The translations under genes and the position numbers were made by a program. DNA of 64,000 nt, from NCBI RefSeq assembly GCF_000372745.1, contig NZ_KB889708.1:62001-126000 (forward strand). The letters are read 5' to 3'. The DNA is from Embleya scabrispora DSM 41855. Its GTDB lineage: Bacteria > Actinomycetota > Actinomycetes > Streptomycetales > Streptomycetaceae. Positions 53,699-62,696 of this stretch are shown here, piece after piece. A model generated the notes under the pieces. It saw only the letters and a list, made by a program, of their open reading frames with translations, was not told the origin of the DNA and ran no database searches. Within the stretch, counting starts at the first letter, position 1, and the number at the start of each line of letters is the position of its first letter.

Positions 53699-56497
53699 TC
53701 AGCTGTACAGTGCACCGCCGAAGCGTTCACGCAATGCCCGGGCGGCACGGTCTCCGAACCGGTTGTGCTGGAGTCCGAGCCCTTCGAGTCCGGCCAGGTG
53801 CGGTGACTGGGCCAGGGCGAGTGCACCCGCGTTGCCGATCTCGTTGTTGTCGAGCACCAGCCACCGCAGGGTGGCCGGCATCGGGGTGCAGGCCAGGGCG
53901 GCCGCTCCGCGGTCGCCGATGCCGCAGTTGCCGAGGTCGAGGCGGCGCAGCCGCCGGAACGATGCCGCTGCCAGGCCGGCCGTGCCGTCGGGGCCGAGGC
54001 GGCCCCGGTCCAGCCGCAGTATTTCCAGCGATTCGGTGAACACCGACTCCGCGAGGGCGGGGCCGATCTCGGGTGGCAGCCTGTCGAGATAGCCCCCGGA
54101 CAGCTGGAGCGTCCGCAGGGCGCCCAGCCGCCGCCCCCGCACCAGTGTGAGCATGGCGGCCCCGGTACCGTCGCCGTTGATCGCCATGGCGAGACTCTGG
54201 AGGCCGGCTGCCACAGGAGAGTTGACCAGCGCGTCGACGCCTTCCTGGGTGAAGGCGCCGCCCGCGAGGTCGAGCGCGGTGAAGCGGTTGGGCAGCTCGC
54301 TCAGCCGGGTCAGCACCCCGTCGCCGAGCAGGTGGCTGTCGAGTGTGAGGTCGCTGAGGCGCGGCAGTGCCGGTAGGACCGTCGCCAGGGCGCTGTCGAG
54401 ATCGTCGATGGTGCTGCGTCCGAGGTCCAGGCGCTCCAGATGCGGCGCGAAGACGGCGTCGGGCAGCCGCAGGAGCCCGGCGGAGGTCAATTCCTGCTCA
54501 TCGTAACGTGAGGCGGACACGTCCAGTTCACGCAGGCACGGGTAGCTGTGGCTGGTGAGCAGGGCGGTCAGACCGTCGTCGTCCAGGTTGGCATCCGGCA
54601 GCGCGAGACTTTCCAGCCGCCGCAGATACGGCGACCGGGCCAGCTGGGCCACGGCGTCGCCGTCCAGGTAGGTGTCATAGGTGCGTAGGCTGCGGTAGCG
54701 GCCGAGAGCGGGAAGCAGCGAGATCTCGGCGAGATGGTCGCTTGCGAACTGCAGCTCGAGGCAGTCGTCTTCGGGCGCGGCGCGGAAGAGGGCGTCATGG
54801 TGACGCAGGAAGGTCTCCGCTTCCATGTCGGTGACCGAGCGCACGAATCCGCGTTCCGGGCTGCCGATGAGGACGTCGCGCACCCCTTCGGGCAGCGCGG
54901 CCAAGTACCCGGCCACGGCGGCGTCCTCGTCGTCCGCGTTGCTGCCGCACTGGGCGTTGATCAGCCGGGCGTGCTCGGGGTGGGAGACGGCCACCAGCTC
55001 CGCGTAGGCCAGCCGGGGGCCGTTGTCGGCGGGGCGTTCACGGATGGCGAGCAGCAGACGGGCGGCGGCCGGGTCGACGTGGTCCGGTCCCGGGACGACG
55101 GTGTCGGCGTCGGTGTCGCGGCCGAGGGCCCTGAGCAGGACCGCCCGTGTCCGGTGCCGGTCGGCGTCGTCGCTGAGGAGGAGGGCCGCGTCGATGACGT
55201 CCAGGGCGGTGTGCGGGTGCCCGCAGTGGAAGAGGTCGTGGGCGAGCCGGGCCAGGGTCGGGCCCGCAGGCTCGCCCCACCGCAGGGCATGGATCACCTC
55301 GGTGAGTGACGACTGCGGGGTCAGCGGCGAAACAGGTATGCCCTCGTGCCAGTAGGGACCGTCGACCATGACGGCAGGCCAGGGCCGCTCGTCGCCGATG
55401 ACCGGCGTGAGTGCCGCGGTGCCCTCCCGGGCGGCGAGCCGGATCCGGGCCAGCTGCGCGGGGCCGCCATCCGGGTCGTCGGCGTCGGCTTCGGCGAGCA
55501 CGGCGTGCAACTCCGCTGCGCTGTACGGCAGTTCGGCGGCTGCCGGGGTGGCCGGCAGATCGGCGTTGCCCCACAGGCGCCCGAGCCGGACCTCCCGTAC
55601 GGGTGTGCCGTCGGCTTCGCGGACCTGCCACAGGCCCACCTCGACGGCGTCCTCGACCGGGCCGGAGCGGGTGACTCCGCGGCCGTCCGCCTCCTCGGCC
55701 GTGCGGTGCCAGGTCCGGTGCCGCTCGACTCCGCGTCCGGACCCGGAGTCGTAGCCGGACTCACGGCGCAGCAGTCCATGCACGTCGTAGTAGCGCCAAG
55801 TGCCGTGCAGGGGGCGGATGTCCTCACGAGGCACCCGACGGCACTCCCACCAGAGGACGCCACTCCGGTAGTAGCGCCGGTCGGTGCCGTCGAGAGTCCA
55901 CTCGCTCTGGAGGGTGCCGTCGGCCCACCAGTGCCGGGTTTCGAGCGTCTCCTCACCTTCCTCGCCACGCCGCCGCATGAACAGCCACGCGATGTCCCCC
56001 GAGCCCGGCAGATGGTTCGCCGTGGGTGCCACGCCTTCGGGGCGCGGCGGCACGGGCTTGCCCGAGCTGTGTTGAACCTCGACCCCGGCTCTGTCGAGAT
56101 GACGGGTGCCGATCAAGTCGCCGTCGGCGTACACGCACTCGTAGACACGTACCGACTCCACCGCGTCCCGCCACGGGCCACCCGAGCCGTATCCCGACCC
56201 CGGCGACTGCGGCTCCGGGGTGCTCGGCCGGTGGAAGCGCCGTACGCCGTCGACGCGGCCGTCCGTGTACCGGCCCTCCTGCGACAACTCGCCGCCGGGG
56301 TGGTCGTAGCGCCGGTAGATGCCGTGTGGCCGACCGGCCACATGCTCGGACTCGCCGATGAACCGGCCGTCCGCGTCCCAATAGCGGACCAGGCCCGTGA
56401 GACGTCCGTGCTCGTCCTTGTCGCCGAGAACCCACTCTTGGTCCTCCTCCGACCACCACGCCTCGGGCGGCCGGGGATCGGTGCGCCGCGCGGTCAT
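53699..56497 (-). CDS. Large repeat protein: MORN/YwqK-like N-terminus, TIGR02996 segment, C-terminal leucine-rich repeats
   Basis: A 932-residue soluble protein. The first third has repeated units of the type GRLTGLVRYWDADGRF, GRPHGIYRRYDHPGG and GTWRYYDVHGLLR, as in MORN/YwqK-like antitoxin-type proteins. In the middle, LLAIRERPADNGPRLAYAEL matches the TIGR02996 repeat-companion motif. The last 300 residues are leucine-rich repeats (RRLDLGNCGIGDRGAAALA, RWLVLDNNEIGNAGALALAQ). The combination suggests a protein-binding scaffold; the function is unknown. Its ATG overlaps the stop of the upstream gene by ATGA (56494-56497), so both proteins probably work together. No signal peptide. ATG 56497 is chosen because of that overlap. 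Confidence 0.8.
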   Translation of the reverse strand: MTARRTDPRPPEAWWSEEDQEWVLGDKDEHGRLTGLVRYWDADGRFIGESEHVAGRPHGIYRRYDHPGGELSQEGRYTDGRVDGVRRFHRPSTPEPQSPGSGYGSGGPWRDAVESVRVYECVYADGDLIGTRHLDRAGVEVQHSSGKPVPPRPEGVAPTANHLPGSGDIAWLFMRRRGEEGEETLETRHWWADGTLQSEWTLDGTDRRYYRSGVLWWECRRVPREDIRPLHGTWRYYDVHGLLRRESGYDSGSGRGVERHRTWHRTAEEADGRGVTRSGPVEDAVEVGLWQVREADGTPVREVRLGRLWGNADLPATPAAAELPYSAAELHAVLAEADADDPDGGPAQLARIRLAAREGTAALTPVIGDERPWPAVMVDGPYWHEGIPVSPLTPQSSLTEVIHALRWGEPAGPTLARLAHDLFHCGHPHTALDVIDAALLLSDDADRHRTRAVLLRALGRDTDADTVVPGPDHVDPAAARLLLAIRERPADNGPRLAYAELVAVSHPEHARLINAQCGSNADDEDAAVAGYLAALPEGVRDVLIGSPERGFVRSVTDMEAETFLRHHDALFRAAPEDDCLELQFASDHLAEISLLPALGRYRSLRTYDTYLDGDAVAQLARSPYLRRLESLALPDANLDDDGLTALLTSHSYPCLRELDVSASRYDEQELTSAGLLRLPDAVFAPHLERLDLGRSTIDDLDSALATVLPALPRLSDLTLDSHLLGDGVLTRLSELPNRFTALDLAGGAFTQEGVDALVNSPVAAGLQSLAMAINGDGTGAAMLTLVRGRRLGALRTLQLSGGYLDRLPPEIGPALAESVFTESLEILRLDRGRLGPDGTAGLAAASFRRLRRLDLGNCGIGDRGAAALACTPMPATLRWLVLDNNEIGNAGALALAQSPHLAGLEGLGLQHNRFGDRAARALRERFGGALYS

Positions 56498-56841
56498 GCC
56501 TCGCCTCCCTCGCCCAGCAGCTTCGCGGTGTACGCCCCCAGCAGGTTGCCCTCGTCGTCGGGGAGCCCCAGGGCACGGGCCGCGGTGGGGAAGTCCCAGG
56601 GCGTGACCCGTTCTCGGACGTCGACCCGGCCGAAGGCGTTGCCGCGTTCGAAGTCGACCAGGACATCGCCCTCGTACGACGCCGCACGCGCGAAGTGGTC
56701 GTTGTGGCCGAAGTGGAAGGTGCCGGGGCACCGGATGCCGTCCAGCGCCAAGACCTCGCCCCCGGTGGCACCGTCGGCGCACTCGATCAACCAGGGGTCG
56801 AGGGCGTGAAGACGACGATCGGGCTCGGTAATGGTGTCCAC
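56494..56841 (-). CDS. Small protein coupled to the leucine-rich-repeat gene
   Basis: A 115-residue protein starting at GTG 56841 (start uncertain, weak ribosome site). Segments include HALDPWLIECADGATGGEVL, CPGTFHFGHNDHFARAASYE and FERGNAFGRVDVRERVTPWD. No family recognised; no membrane segment or signal peptide. It is the first gene of a two-gene unit and overlaps the downstream repeat-protein gene by 4 bp. By analogy with other small genes preceding MORN/LRR proteins it could be an immunity- or adaptor-like partner, but this is speculation from arrangement only. Confidence 0.6.
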   Translation of the reverse strand: MDTITEPDRRLHALDPWLIECADGATGGEVLALDGIRCPGTFHFGHNDHFARAASYEGDVLVDFERGNAFGRVDVRERVTPWDFPTAARALGLPDDEGNLLGAYTAKLLGEGGEA

Positions 56842-57180
56842 ACCGCGAAACCGTAACGACCGACACCGACCAACCCACACCGACGTCCACACACGCGGCT
56901 GTGAACAGCCGGCCTGCCGACACCGGCCCCGCGCCTCGCTCACCCCCCGCGGCAGCCGATCGGTCACCCCACATCAGCGGGCGACGCACGAACCCGAACC
57001 ACCGATACAGACACTCCGCCGACTCCCGTCGCCGACCACCAACCACTTGTGCCGAACTCCCGGGGCTCACCGTACAATCCGGGCATCGAACCCGGGTCTG
57101 GAAAACACCGCAAGGGCAGTTGGACCGGGGCCTGTTCTGCGGCAAGCCGAAGGCCCGGACCATGAACCACCATGGGGACC

Positions 57181-57939
57181 ATGAACTTCATGGCGAAGCG
57201 CGTGGCCAAGTGGTTCCTGGGCTCGGTGGCGTCGGTCATTCTGGTGATACTTGGCCTCGTCGCGTGGGGCCTGTTCGTACACGGGAAGCTTCCGAGTCCG
57301 CCCGACGTCGACAAGGTGGCCGGCGCCGCTGAAGTTCGTGCGGCCCAGCGGACGGCCGTACGGGACGTCGAGGCCGTGTACACGACGCTGGAACAGACCA
57401 TGGGCGGGCGCGCGGCGCAGCGTGCCGAGGCGGTGTCGGACATGTGCGGCGTTGTGTTCCGCGATCAGGGGTTCTTCCGCCGGGTGGGGTGGAGCGGTGT
57501 CCGCTGCCAACGCGAGGTGATGCGCGCGTATGTGCTCGACGGTCCCCGGGCGGAGAACGCGACGGTCGTTGCCGTCGCGCTGGAAGCCGGCGGCTGGTTC
57601 CGGAACGGGCCGGGTGCTGTGGATCCGGGTACGCCCCAGTGTCCCGCGCCCGCGTCATCCACCGTCGACGCCACCTCCACACCGCTCGGCGACGAACCGA
57701 CGTGCCGAATCGACGCGATCCTGCCGTCGCGCGTGAGTCTGTGCGCGGAGTTCTGGGACGTGCTGGGCCGCTCGGCGTACTTCCCCTCCCGTTTGAGGAG
57801 CACGGTCGTGAGCTCCACGACCGGCACGACCACGCACATCGATGCCCAAGCCATCACGAACGCGCCCCGGCCACCCGGGAGCAGCGTCGTGATCGTGTCC
57901 GTGCTCGCCCCCTACTTCACGCAACAAGGGCATTCCTGA
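57181..57939 (+). CDS. Membrane-anchored protein of unknown function
   Basis: About 252 residues with one N-terminal membrane helix (FLGSVASVILVILGLVAWGL) and a predicted extracytoplasmic domain containing five or six Cys residues (in MCGVVFRDQ, GVRCQREVM, TPQCPAPAS, PTCRID, VSLCAEFW), compatible with disulfides. Several ATG codons (57163, 57172, 57181, 57190) compete; 57181 has GGGGA directly upstream. No family recognised. The neighbouring genes give no functional hint. Confidence 0.65.
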   Translation: MNFMAKRVAKWFLGSVASVILVILGLVAWGLFVHGKLPSPPDVDKVAGAAEVRAAQRTAVRDVEAVYTTLEQTMGGRAAQRAEAVSDMCGVVFRDQGFFRRVGWSGVRCQREVMRAYVLDGPRAENATVVAVALEAGGWFRNGPGAVDPGTPQCPAPASSTVDATSTPLGDEPTCRIDAILPSRVSLCAEFWDVLGRSAYFPSRLRSTVVSSTTGTTTHIDAQAITNAPRPPGSSVVIVSVLAPYFTQQGHS

Positions 57940-58329
57940 GCCGATTCGTCCCTGCGCCCGAGCTGCTCCGCACGGCGTGTCCGTCCACTGTCGCGGGTGC
58001 GCGGGAACGCGTGAACGAGTTCCACGATCCCATGGTCGACGACGTCGGGTCCCGACCCGATCGGGCTGTGTCGGCGGGGATGACGGCCCCCGACACAGCG
58101 GGGCCGTCCAGAGGGGCAAGCGGCGTTCGGACGGGGCGCCGAAGCGCGAAGGCTCACACCGCGCCGCCGAGTCTCTCGCGTGACCGACTGCTCTGCCCTC
58201 GAATGCCTTCCACAACGGGCTCTGTTCGCCCGCAATGCGCGGGCGCCGCATACCGGGTGCCGGGGGCAGGTCACTCACCGGCAATCTCGCGGTGTGCCTC
58301 GGCACGCAGGCGCACGATCTCGGTGCCCG
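57940..58329. other. Gap without a supported gene
   Basis: No recognisable product on either strand; it lies between the membrane protein and transposase debris. Confidence 0.4.
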
Positions 58330-58670
58330 CGTCCCGGAGCTCCCGCAGGTTGTGCGACGACCTCGCCGCAGCACGCGACCTCGCGCACGAGTTCAGCTCC
58401 ATCGCCCGCGAACGCCACGGAGGAGACCTCACCACCTGGATGACCCGCGCCCTGGGACTGCGGCCCGGCCGCCCGTCCAGGCCGTCGCCGCGCTCCTCCG
58501 GAACGACTGGAACGCGGTCGTCAACGGCCCGATCCTGCAATGGAGTTCCGGAGTAGTCGAAGAACGGGTGACACGCATGGCTGATCGAGCGCAGGTCCTA
58601 CGGGCGGGCGTCGTTCGCGCTCTTGCGCACGGTCGTTTGCCCAACCGCCGTAGCCATCGACCCGCCCTTG
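58330..58670 (+). mobile_element. ISL3-family transposase C-terminal remnant (second copy, different from the one near 10.1 kb)
   Basis: Successive frames encode ARDLAHEFSSIARERHGGDL, TTWMTRALG, then NDWNAVVNGPILQWSSGVVE, then RRSYGRASFALLRTVVC. Together they are the conserved end of an ISL3 transposase (WSSGxVEGxVTRxKxIKRxxYGRASFxLLRxRVL) broken by at least two frameshifts. The rest of the element is absent. Confidence 0.7.
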
Positions 58671-58799
58671 CCGTGGCAAGGCGAATGGAGTCGGGACATG
58701 ATCAATATGCATGTGCGGGGGAAGGCGGCGACGTACTGGCACGGGTCGTGTCCGGGCTTCCTTGGTTCGAGTCGCTCGCCCGGGCGGCTTCGGTGGCGG

Positions 58800-59027
58800 T
58801 CAGTGCGTCCAGGCGGCGCGCGTCGGTGGGGTCGTGGCGGGGGCGAAGCGGTCCCGGCGCAGTTGCTCGGCGGCTTTGGCCTCGGCCCGTAGGCGGCGGG
58901 CGCGTTGGGTGCGGGCGCGGCGCAGTGCGGCGAGTTGTTGGCGGATGGCCTGGTCGGCCAGGTGTGCGGGGCCCAGGCGGCGGCCGTCGGGGGTGCAGAC
59001 CTCGATCTCGTGGGTGTGGTGGGGCAT
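58800..59027 (-). mobile_element. Mu-type transposase C-terminal fragment
   Basis: From ATG 59027 the frame reads HEIEVCTPDGRRLGPAHLAD, then AALRRARTQRARRLRAEAKA and AEQLRRDRFAPATT. This matches the C-terminal beta-barrel/basic tail of actinobacterial Mu-like integrases (VEVxTxDGRxLGxAxLADQA...KAAEKLRRxRYAA). The integrase core and the ATPase partner are missing. Confidence 0.65.
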
Positions 59028-59029
59028 GA

Positions 59030-59694
59030 CCGCACCGTGACCTCGCGGCCGGCCTGACGTGCTCAGAGGAAGTGCAGTTGGTGGCGCAGCCATGGCGGGA
59101 GGCAGGGAGGACTGAGCTGACGACGCGAGCCGTGGAGGAGCGGCTGGATGCCTATGTCACCGCCCTGATGGACGCGCTGGGCTAAGCCAAGGCCGCCCCC
59201 GACGGACACCGGGCAGCCGGCGGCACCCTCGGCGCCCGGGTGCCCCTCGTGCCGACGGGATCCACACCCCAGCGACCACCTGTCGGGAACGGGTTGATCA
59301 CCTCGAAGTCCTGTGCGGGCACGTCGAGACCGTGGTCGCGTTCGACGAACGGTGCCCGACAAGGTCGGGTGAGACACGGGAACCTGCTCGGCGACCGCCG
59401 AGAAGTCACCTGCCCTCGTACATCCGCCCGCTCGAAATGTCGCCGGCCATTGCGGCGATCACGTCCCGCCGGCTCGCGTCACCATGGTCGGTGCGGGAAG
59501 GCCACCGGGGAGCGCAGGCTCCGCTGCGTCCACAACGTCCGTGACCTCGAAGGTGATCCCGGAATCCACGGCCGAGTGCGCGACATCCTCAACGGCGCGC
59601 TCCGTGCGGGCGATCGGATCAAGGGTGGGGGCTTCGTGATCGGGGTCGGTCACGTACGGACTCCACGGACCGAGAGCGCCGGTGCGGACCGGAA
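59030..59694. other. Gap without a supported gene
   Basis: A short plus-strand stretch, LTTRAVEERLDAYVTALMDA followed by LG and a stop near 59184, may be a gene fragment. Nothing else was recognised. Confidence 0.35.
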
Positions 59695-60345
59695 TCAGCG
59701 CGGTCTCGAACAACGGGCAACCGGAAGTCCCTCCTCGATGCGCTGCAGCAGGCGACCACCATGTACCCGCGGCGCGTCGAAGCCGCGGCGGTCGTCGTCA
59801 TCGTCGTCGTCCTCGTCGGTGACCAGGACCTCGGGGACGAGCAGCGTGGCCGGGTCGCGGTCCTGGGCGAGTTCGAGGTACGGCGGGGCGATCACTCCGC
59901 CGTGCAACTCGCCGCCGATGAGGTCCGGGGAGAACTCGTCGGACAGGACGGTCACGGACGCCCGCAGGTCGCCATGGATGATGACGAGTTTGTCGGTCGT
60001 GTTCCCGATGAACGCGTCCACGTGGACGGTTCCCCGGACCAGGAGCTTGACATCGCCTTCGAGATAGATGTTCCCGGCGCGCAGATCGCCCAGCACGATC
60101 AGCGCCGGGCAGCCGTCGTCCAGGTTGACGATGTTGCCGCCGACGGTCAGATCACCGTCGATGACATAGCCCGTGCCGGCGAGGTCGGCCCCGTCCAGCA
60201 CGAAGTCGCCGGATATCGAGGCATCTCCCGTGTGTACGTCATACGTCTCGTTGTACAGATTCTCGTACCCGGACACGGGAAGATTCCGCTGTTCGAAGAG
60301 CGCGACGGTCTCCGCCCAACTGTGGTTGATGGTTCGCAAGGTCAT
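59695..60345 (-). CDS. Bactofilin-like / polymer-forming beta-solenoid protein
   Basis: A 216-residue protein whose central part is a series of short strands and Gly turns: ASISGDFVLDGADLAGTGYV, IDGDLTVGGNIV, LIVLGDLRAGNIYLEGDVKL, VRGTVHVDAFIG, LVIIHGDLRASVTVL. This repeat periodicity resembles bactofilin-type or polymer-forming cytoskeletal proteins, which build filaments from beta-solenoid cores. It has an acidic stretch (TDEDDDDDDDRR) near residue 190 and a short basic tail. No signal peptide. ATG 60345 has only a weak ribosome site; an upstream GTG would add 16 non-conserved residues. No neighbour indicates its role. Confidence 0.6.
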   Translation of the reverse strand: MTLRTINHSWAETVALFEQRNLPVSGYENLYNETYDVHTGDASISGDFVLDGADLAGTGYVIDGDLTVGGNIVNLDDGCPALIVLGDLRAGNIYLEGDVKLLVRGTVHVDAFIGNTTDKLVIIHGDLRASVTVLSDEFSPDLIGGELHGGVIAPPYLELAQDRDPATLLVPEVLVTDEDDDDDDDRRGFDAPRVHGGRLLQRIEEGLPVARCSRPR

Positions 60346-60944
60346 GCCGCGAACTGTTCCACATCTCTCGGACGCTTCCTGTGAGCGGACCACACCACCT
60401 CAAGATATGGACTGGATCAAGCATCGATTGGGCTGTGTCCGGCGTGTTCGCCCTCGGAGCCGACCTCGACGACGTCGACCTGGCCGGCGAGCGCCTGCCC
60501 ACCCCCGTCGCCCCGCCGGGCACCGGACGCACGCCCGATGGTGGATCAACCGGTGGACGGCCTCGCGCCGGCCGGCCTCGCGGCGGCAGCCGGGGTCCCC
60601 TCACGGTGTTCGCCGTTCTGGCGGCGATCGCCGACGAGCGGGAGCGGCTCGCCACGCCGGCGGACGAGCCGGTGAACGCGCGGACCGGCCGGCGCGGATG
60701 GTGGGTGGACGAAGCCACGCGCGCCGTTCGGGCATCGGGTGAGAAAACCCGGCGGCCAACGGGCGGAGAGGATCCGCGACCCGGCGCGCGACGACACCGT
60801 CGCGGCCTCCGCCACAGCGGACCTGTCGCGCAGGCCGGAGGTGGCCGCCGCGGCGATGGGCCACACCGCCGGCAAGCGCATGGTCGACACCGTCCGGTTC
60901 CGGGCCGGCGGAGCGGCTCTCGGCTGTGTCGAGGTGGTGGAGTC
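60346..60944. other. Gap without a supported gene
   Basis: Upstream region of the beta-solenoid gene followed by frames without family features. Confidence 0.35.
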
Positions 60945-61153
60945 GCAGGCGAGCCGCGGGGAGTGGTTCTGCGCGCGGGAGCAGGCGCGGTTGCTGGGTG
61001 GGCAGGACCGGCAAGGCGTCGCAGGTGCTCGCGCCATACGTGGCCACGGGCTGGTGGAAGGCGGCCGAGACCGTGGTCGAACTGTTGGAGGCATGGGGGC
61101 GGTTCGAGGAGGCGATCGCGCAGGCGTGGGCACATCTGGAGGGCGACGGCTGA
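60945..61153 (+). pseudogene. TPR-like protein fragment
   Basis: The plus strand encodes SQVLAPYVATGWWKAAETVV, ELLEAWGRFEEAIAQAWAHL and EGDG, then a stop. This is a repeat unit of the actinobacterial TPR-like proteins (VLAPYVATGWWxAAxTxAELLExWGRxEEAI). After the stop a further repeat-like piece follows in another frame (SLAELPADAGRIEEAVVV near 61160-61220). It is a broken gene. Confidence 0.55.
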
Positions 61154-61763
61154 TACGCAGCCCGGTCCCTTGCCGAACTGCCGGCCGATGCCGGGCGCAT
61201 CGAGGAGGCCGTCGTCGTCCCAGAACGACACTTCCCCGCGAGCGGCAGCGTCCTGGCGGGGTATCTCATTCGACCTGGGCCGCGTCGCGGAGGCCGTGGC
61301 GCTTCTTCAACGGCCCCCGCCCAAGCCGGTCGAACCACGGTCGACCGCCACGCCCCCGTTCTGAAACACCGACCCCCGGCCGGCACGGTGTGGGCGTGGA
61401 GGTATTACCGCCTGATCGGAGCGACGGGCCCGGCGGGGCTGAAAGGCGTAGTCGATGACGCCGGAGGCCGGATGGGAAGGCGCGGGTTCGTAACCTCGAG
61501 CACGCATGCCACACGCCGTCCAGCCAAAGTCGAATGACCGAAACATCCCGAAGGATACCTGGCCAGGCACCCAAGCTCCTCACCCCACAGCAGCCGAACG
61601 ACTGGTCGCGCAGGTGGCGACCGACCTTCGAGCCGGTCGAGGACTGCAACCGGCACACCTCCGCCTTGGGGGCATGGAACGCGAAGGTGGCGACCAGCTT
61701 TCGGCGGGTCGAGGATCGCAACGACCGGAGTACGCGAGCGCGGCCCGGAGCCGACAGGCTCGA
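61154..61763. other. Gap without a supported gene
   Basis: Continuation of the decayed TPR region, then sequence without recognisable coding features on either strand. Confidence 0.35.
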
Positions 61764-62582
61764 TCAGCCGATCGGTGGTGCGAGGTACTCCAGCGCATAA
61801 CCGTCGCCGGAGGGGGTTACGCGGGCGATGCCGGGTGAGTCGAGGTGGGCGCCGGCTACGAAGTGGTCTGGTTGGGTCAGTTGTTCGAGGAGCGCCGCTC
61901 GCGCGGCGCGAGCCTGGGACTGGTTGCCGTCGAACTCCCAGGACACGTTCGGCTGATCGAATTGGAGCGTGGGAACGTGAACGGTGTCGCCCCAGGCGAG
62001 AAGATGGCCGGTGCCGCTCCTGACGTGGTAGACGGTGTGACCGGGCGTGTGGCCCGGTGTCGGGATCGCGGTGGTCCAGTCGTTGATCGCGACCGTCTCC
62101 GACACGGGTACGACCCGGTTGCGGATCGGCTCGAGCCGCCCCGTGAACACCGAGGTGTCGCCCGCGCCGATCCACACGCGCTCGAGTTTGGTGAACGCCT
62201 CTGAACCGTCCGGCGCGATCAGGCCGCTCACGTGGTCTTCGTGCTTGTGGGTGATGGCCACATCGGTGACATGCGCGCGGTCGATGCCCGCTTCGTCGAG
62301 CGCGTCGTAGATCAATCCCATGGTGGGGTCGTGCCAGGCGTTGGACGCGCCGGTGTCGATGAGAACCGACCGTGTGCCGTCGGTGACGAAGAAGGCGTTG
62401 ACCGATAGCCGCAAGTTGTCGCCGGCCAGCGGGACGGCGGCCGGCAGCTCATCGAGCGTGCGTCCATCCTCGTCGCGGAGCCGTGTCGGCGGCATGTCGA
62501 TGTACCCGTCTCGCAACGAGATCACCTGCAGATCGCCGAATTCGAACGTGGCATGGTGCCGGCCACTCGAGATCAAACGCAT
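61764..62582 (-). CDS. MBL-fold metallo-hydrolase
   Basis: A 272-residue metallo-beta-lactamase-fold enzyme. The metal-binding motif THKHEDHVSG (HxHxDH) is near residue 120; downstream are PTPGHTPGHTVYHV (third His), the bridging Asp in AWGDTVHVP and the last His in VAGAHLDSPG. The N-terminal strands (NAFFVTDGTRSVLIDTGAS) are typical of lactonase/glyoxalase-II-like members, so hydrolysis of an ester, lactone or thioester is likely; the substrate is unknown. ATG 62582 has GGAGGGG upstream. It is divergent from an XRE-cupin regulator across 114 bp containing a palindrome, so the regulator probably controls it. Confidence 0.88.
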   Translation of the reverse strand: MRLISSGRHHATFEFGDLQVISLRDGYIDMPPTRLRDEDGRTLDELPAAVPLAGDNLRLSVNAFFVTDGTRSVLIDTGASNAWHDPTMGLIYDALDEAGIDRAHVTDVAITHKHEDHVSGLIAPDGSEAFTKLERVWIGAGDTSVFTGRLEPIRNRVVPVSETVAINDWTTAIPTPGHTPGHTVYHVRSGTGHLLAWGDTVHVPTLQFDQPNVSWEFDGNQSQARAARAALLEQLTQPDHFVAGAHLDSPGIARVTPSGDGYALEYLAPPIG

Positions 62583-62625
62583 GGAACCCCTCCGTCGTGT
62601 CGGACGCACATCGTGCGTCTTCGAT

Positions 62626-62642
62626 AGAAGATCATATCTTCT
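62626..62642. promoter_or_regulatory. Palindrome in the MBL/XRE-cupin divergent promoter
   Basis: AGAAGAT-CAT-ATCTTCT is a perfect inverted repeat with 7-bp arms and a 3-bp spacer, AT-rich in a GC-rich surrounding. It lies between the two divergent starts and is a good candidate for the binding site of the XRE-cupin protein encoded next to it. Confidence 0.6.
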
Positions 62643-62696
62643 TTAGGAGAAACTCTACACTGTGGGCAGCGAGGTACCCATCGATCGAGGAGCACC

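Noticed and set aside
57079-57095. tRNA T-arm-like sequence on the minus strand (CCGGG-TTCGATG-CCCGG)
   Set aside because: No matching acceptor stem, D-arm or anticodon arm could be built around it; treated as chance or at most an old attachment-site scrap.
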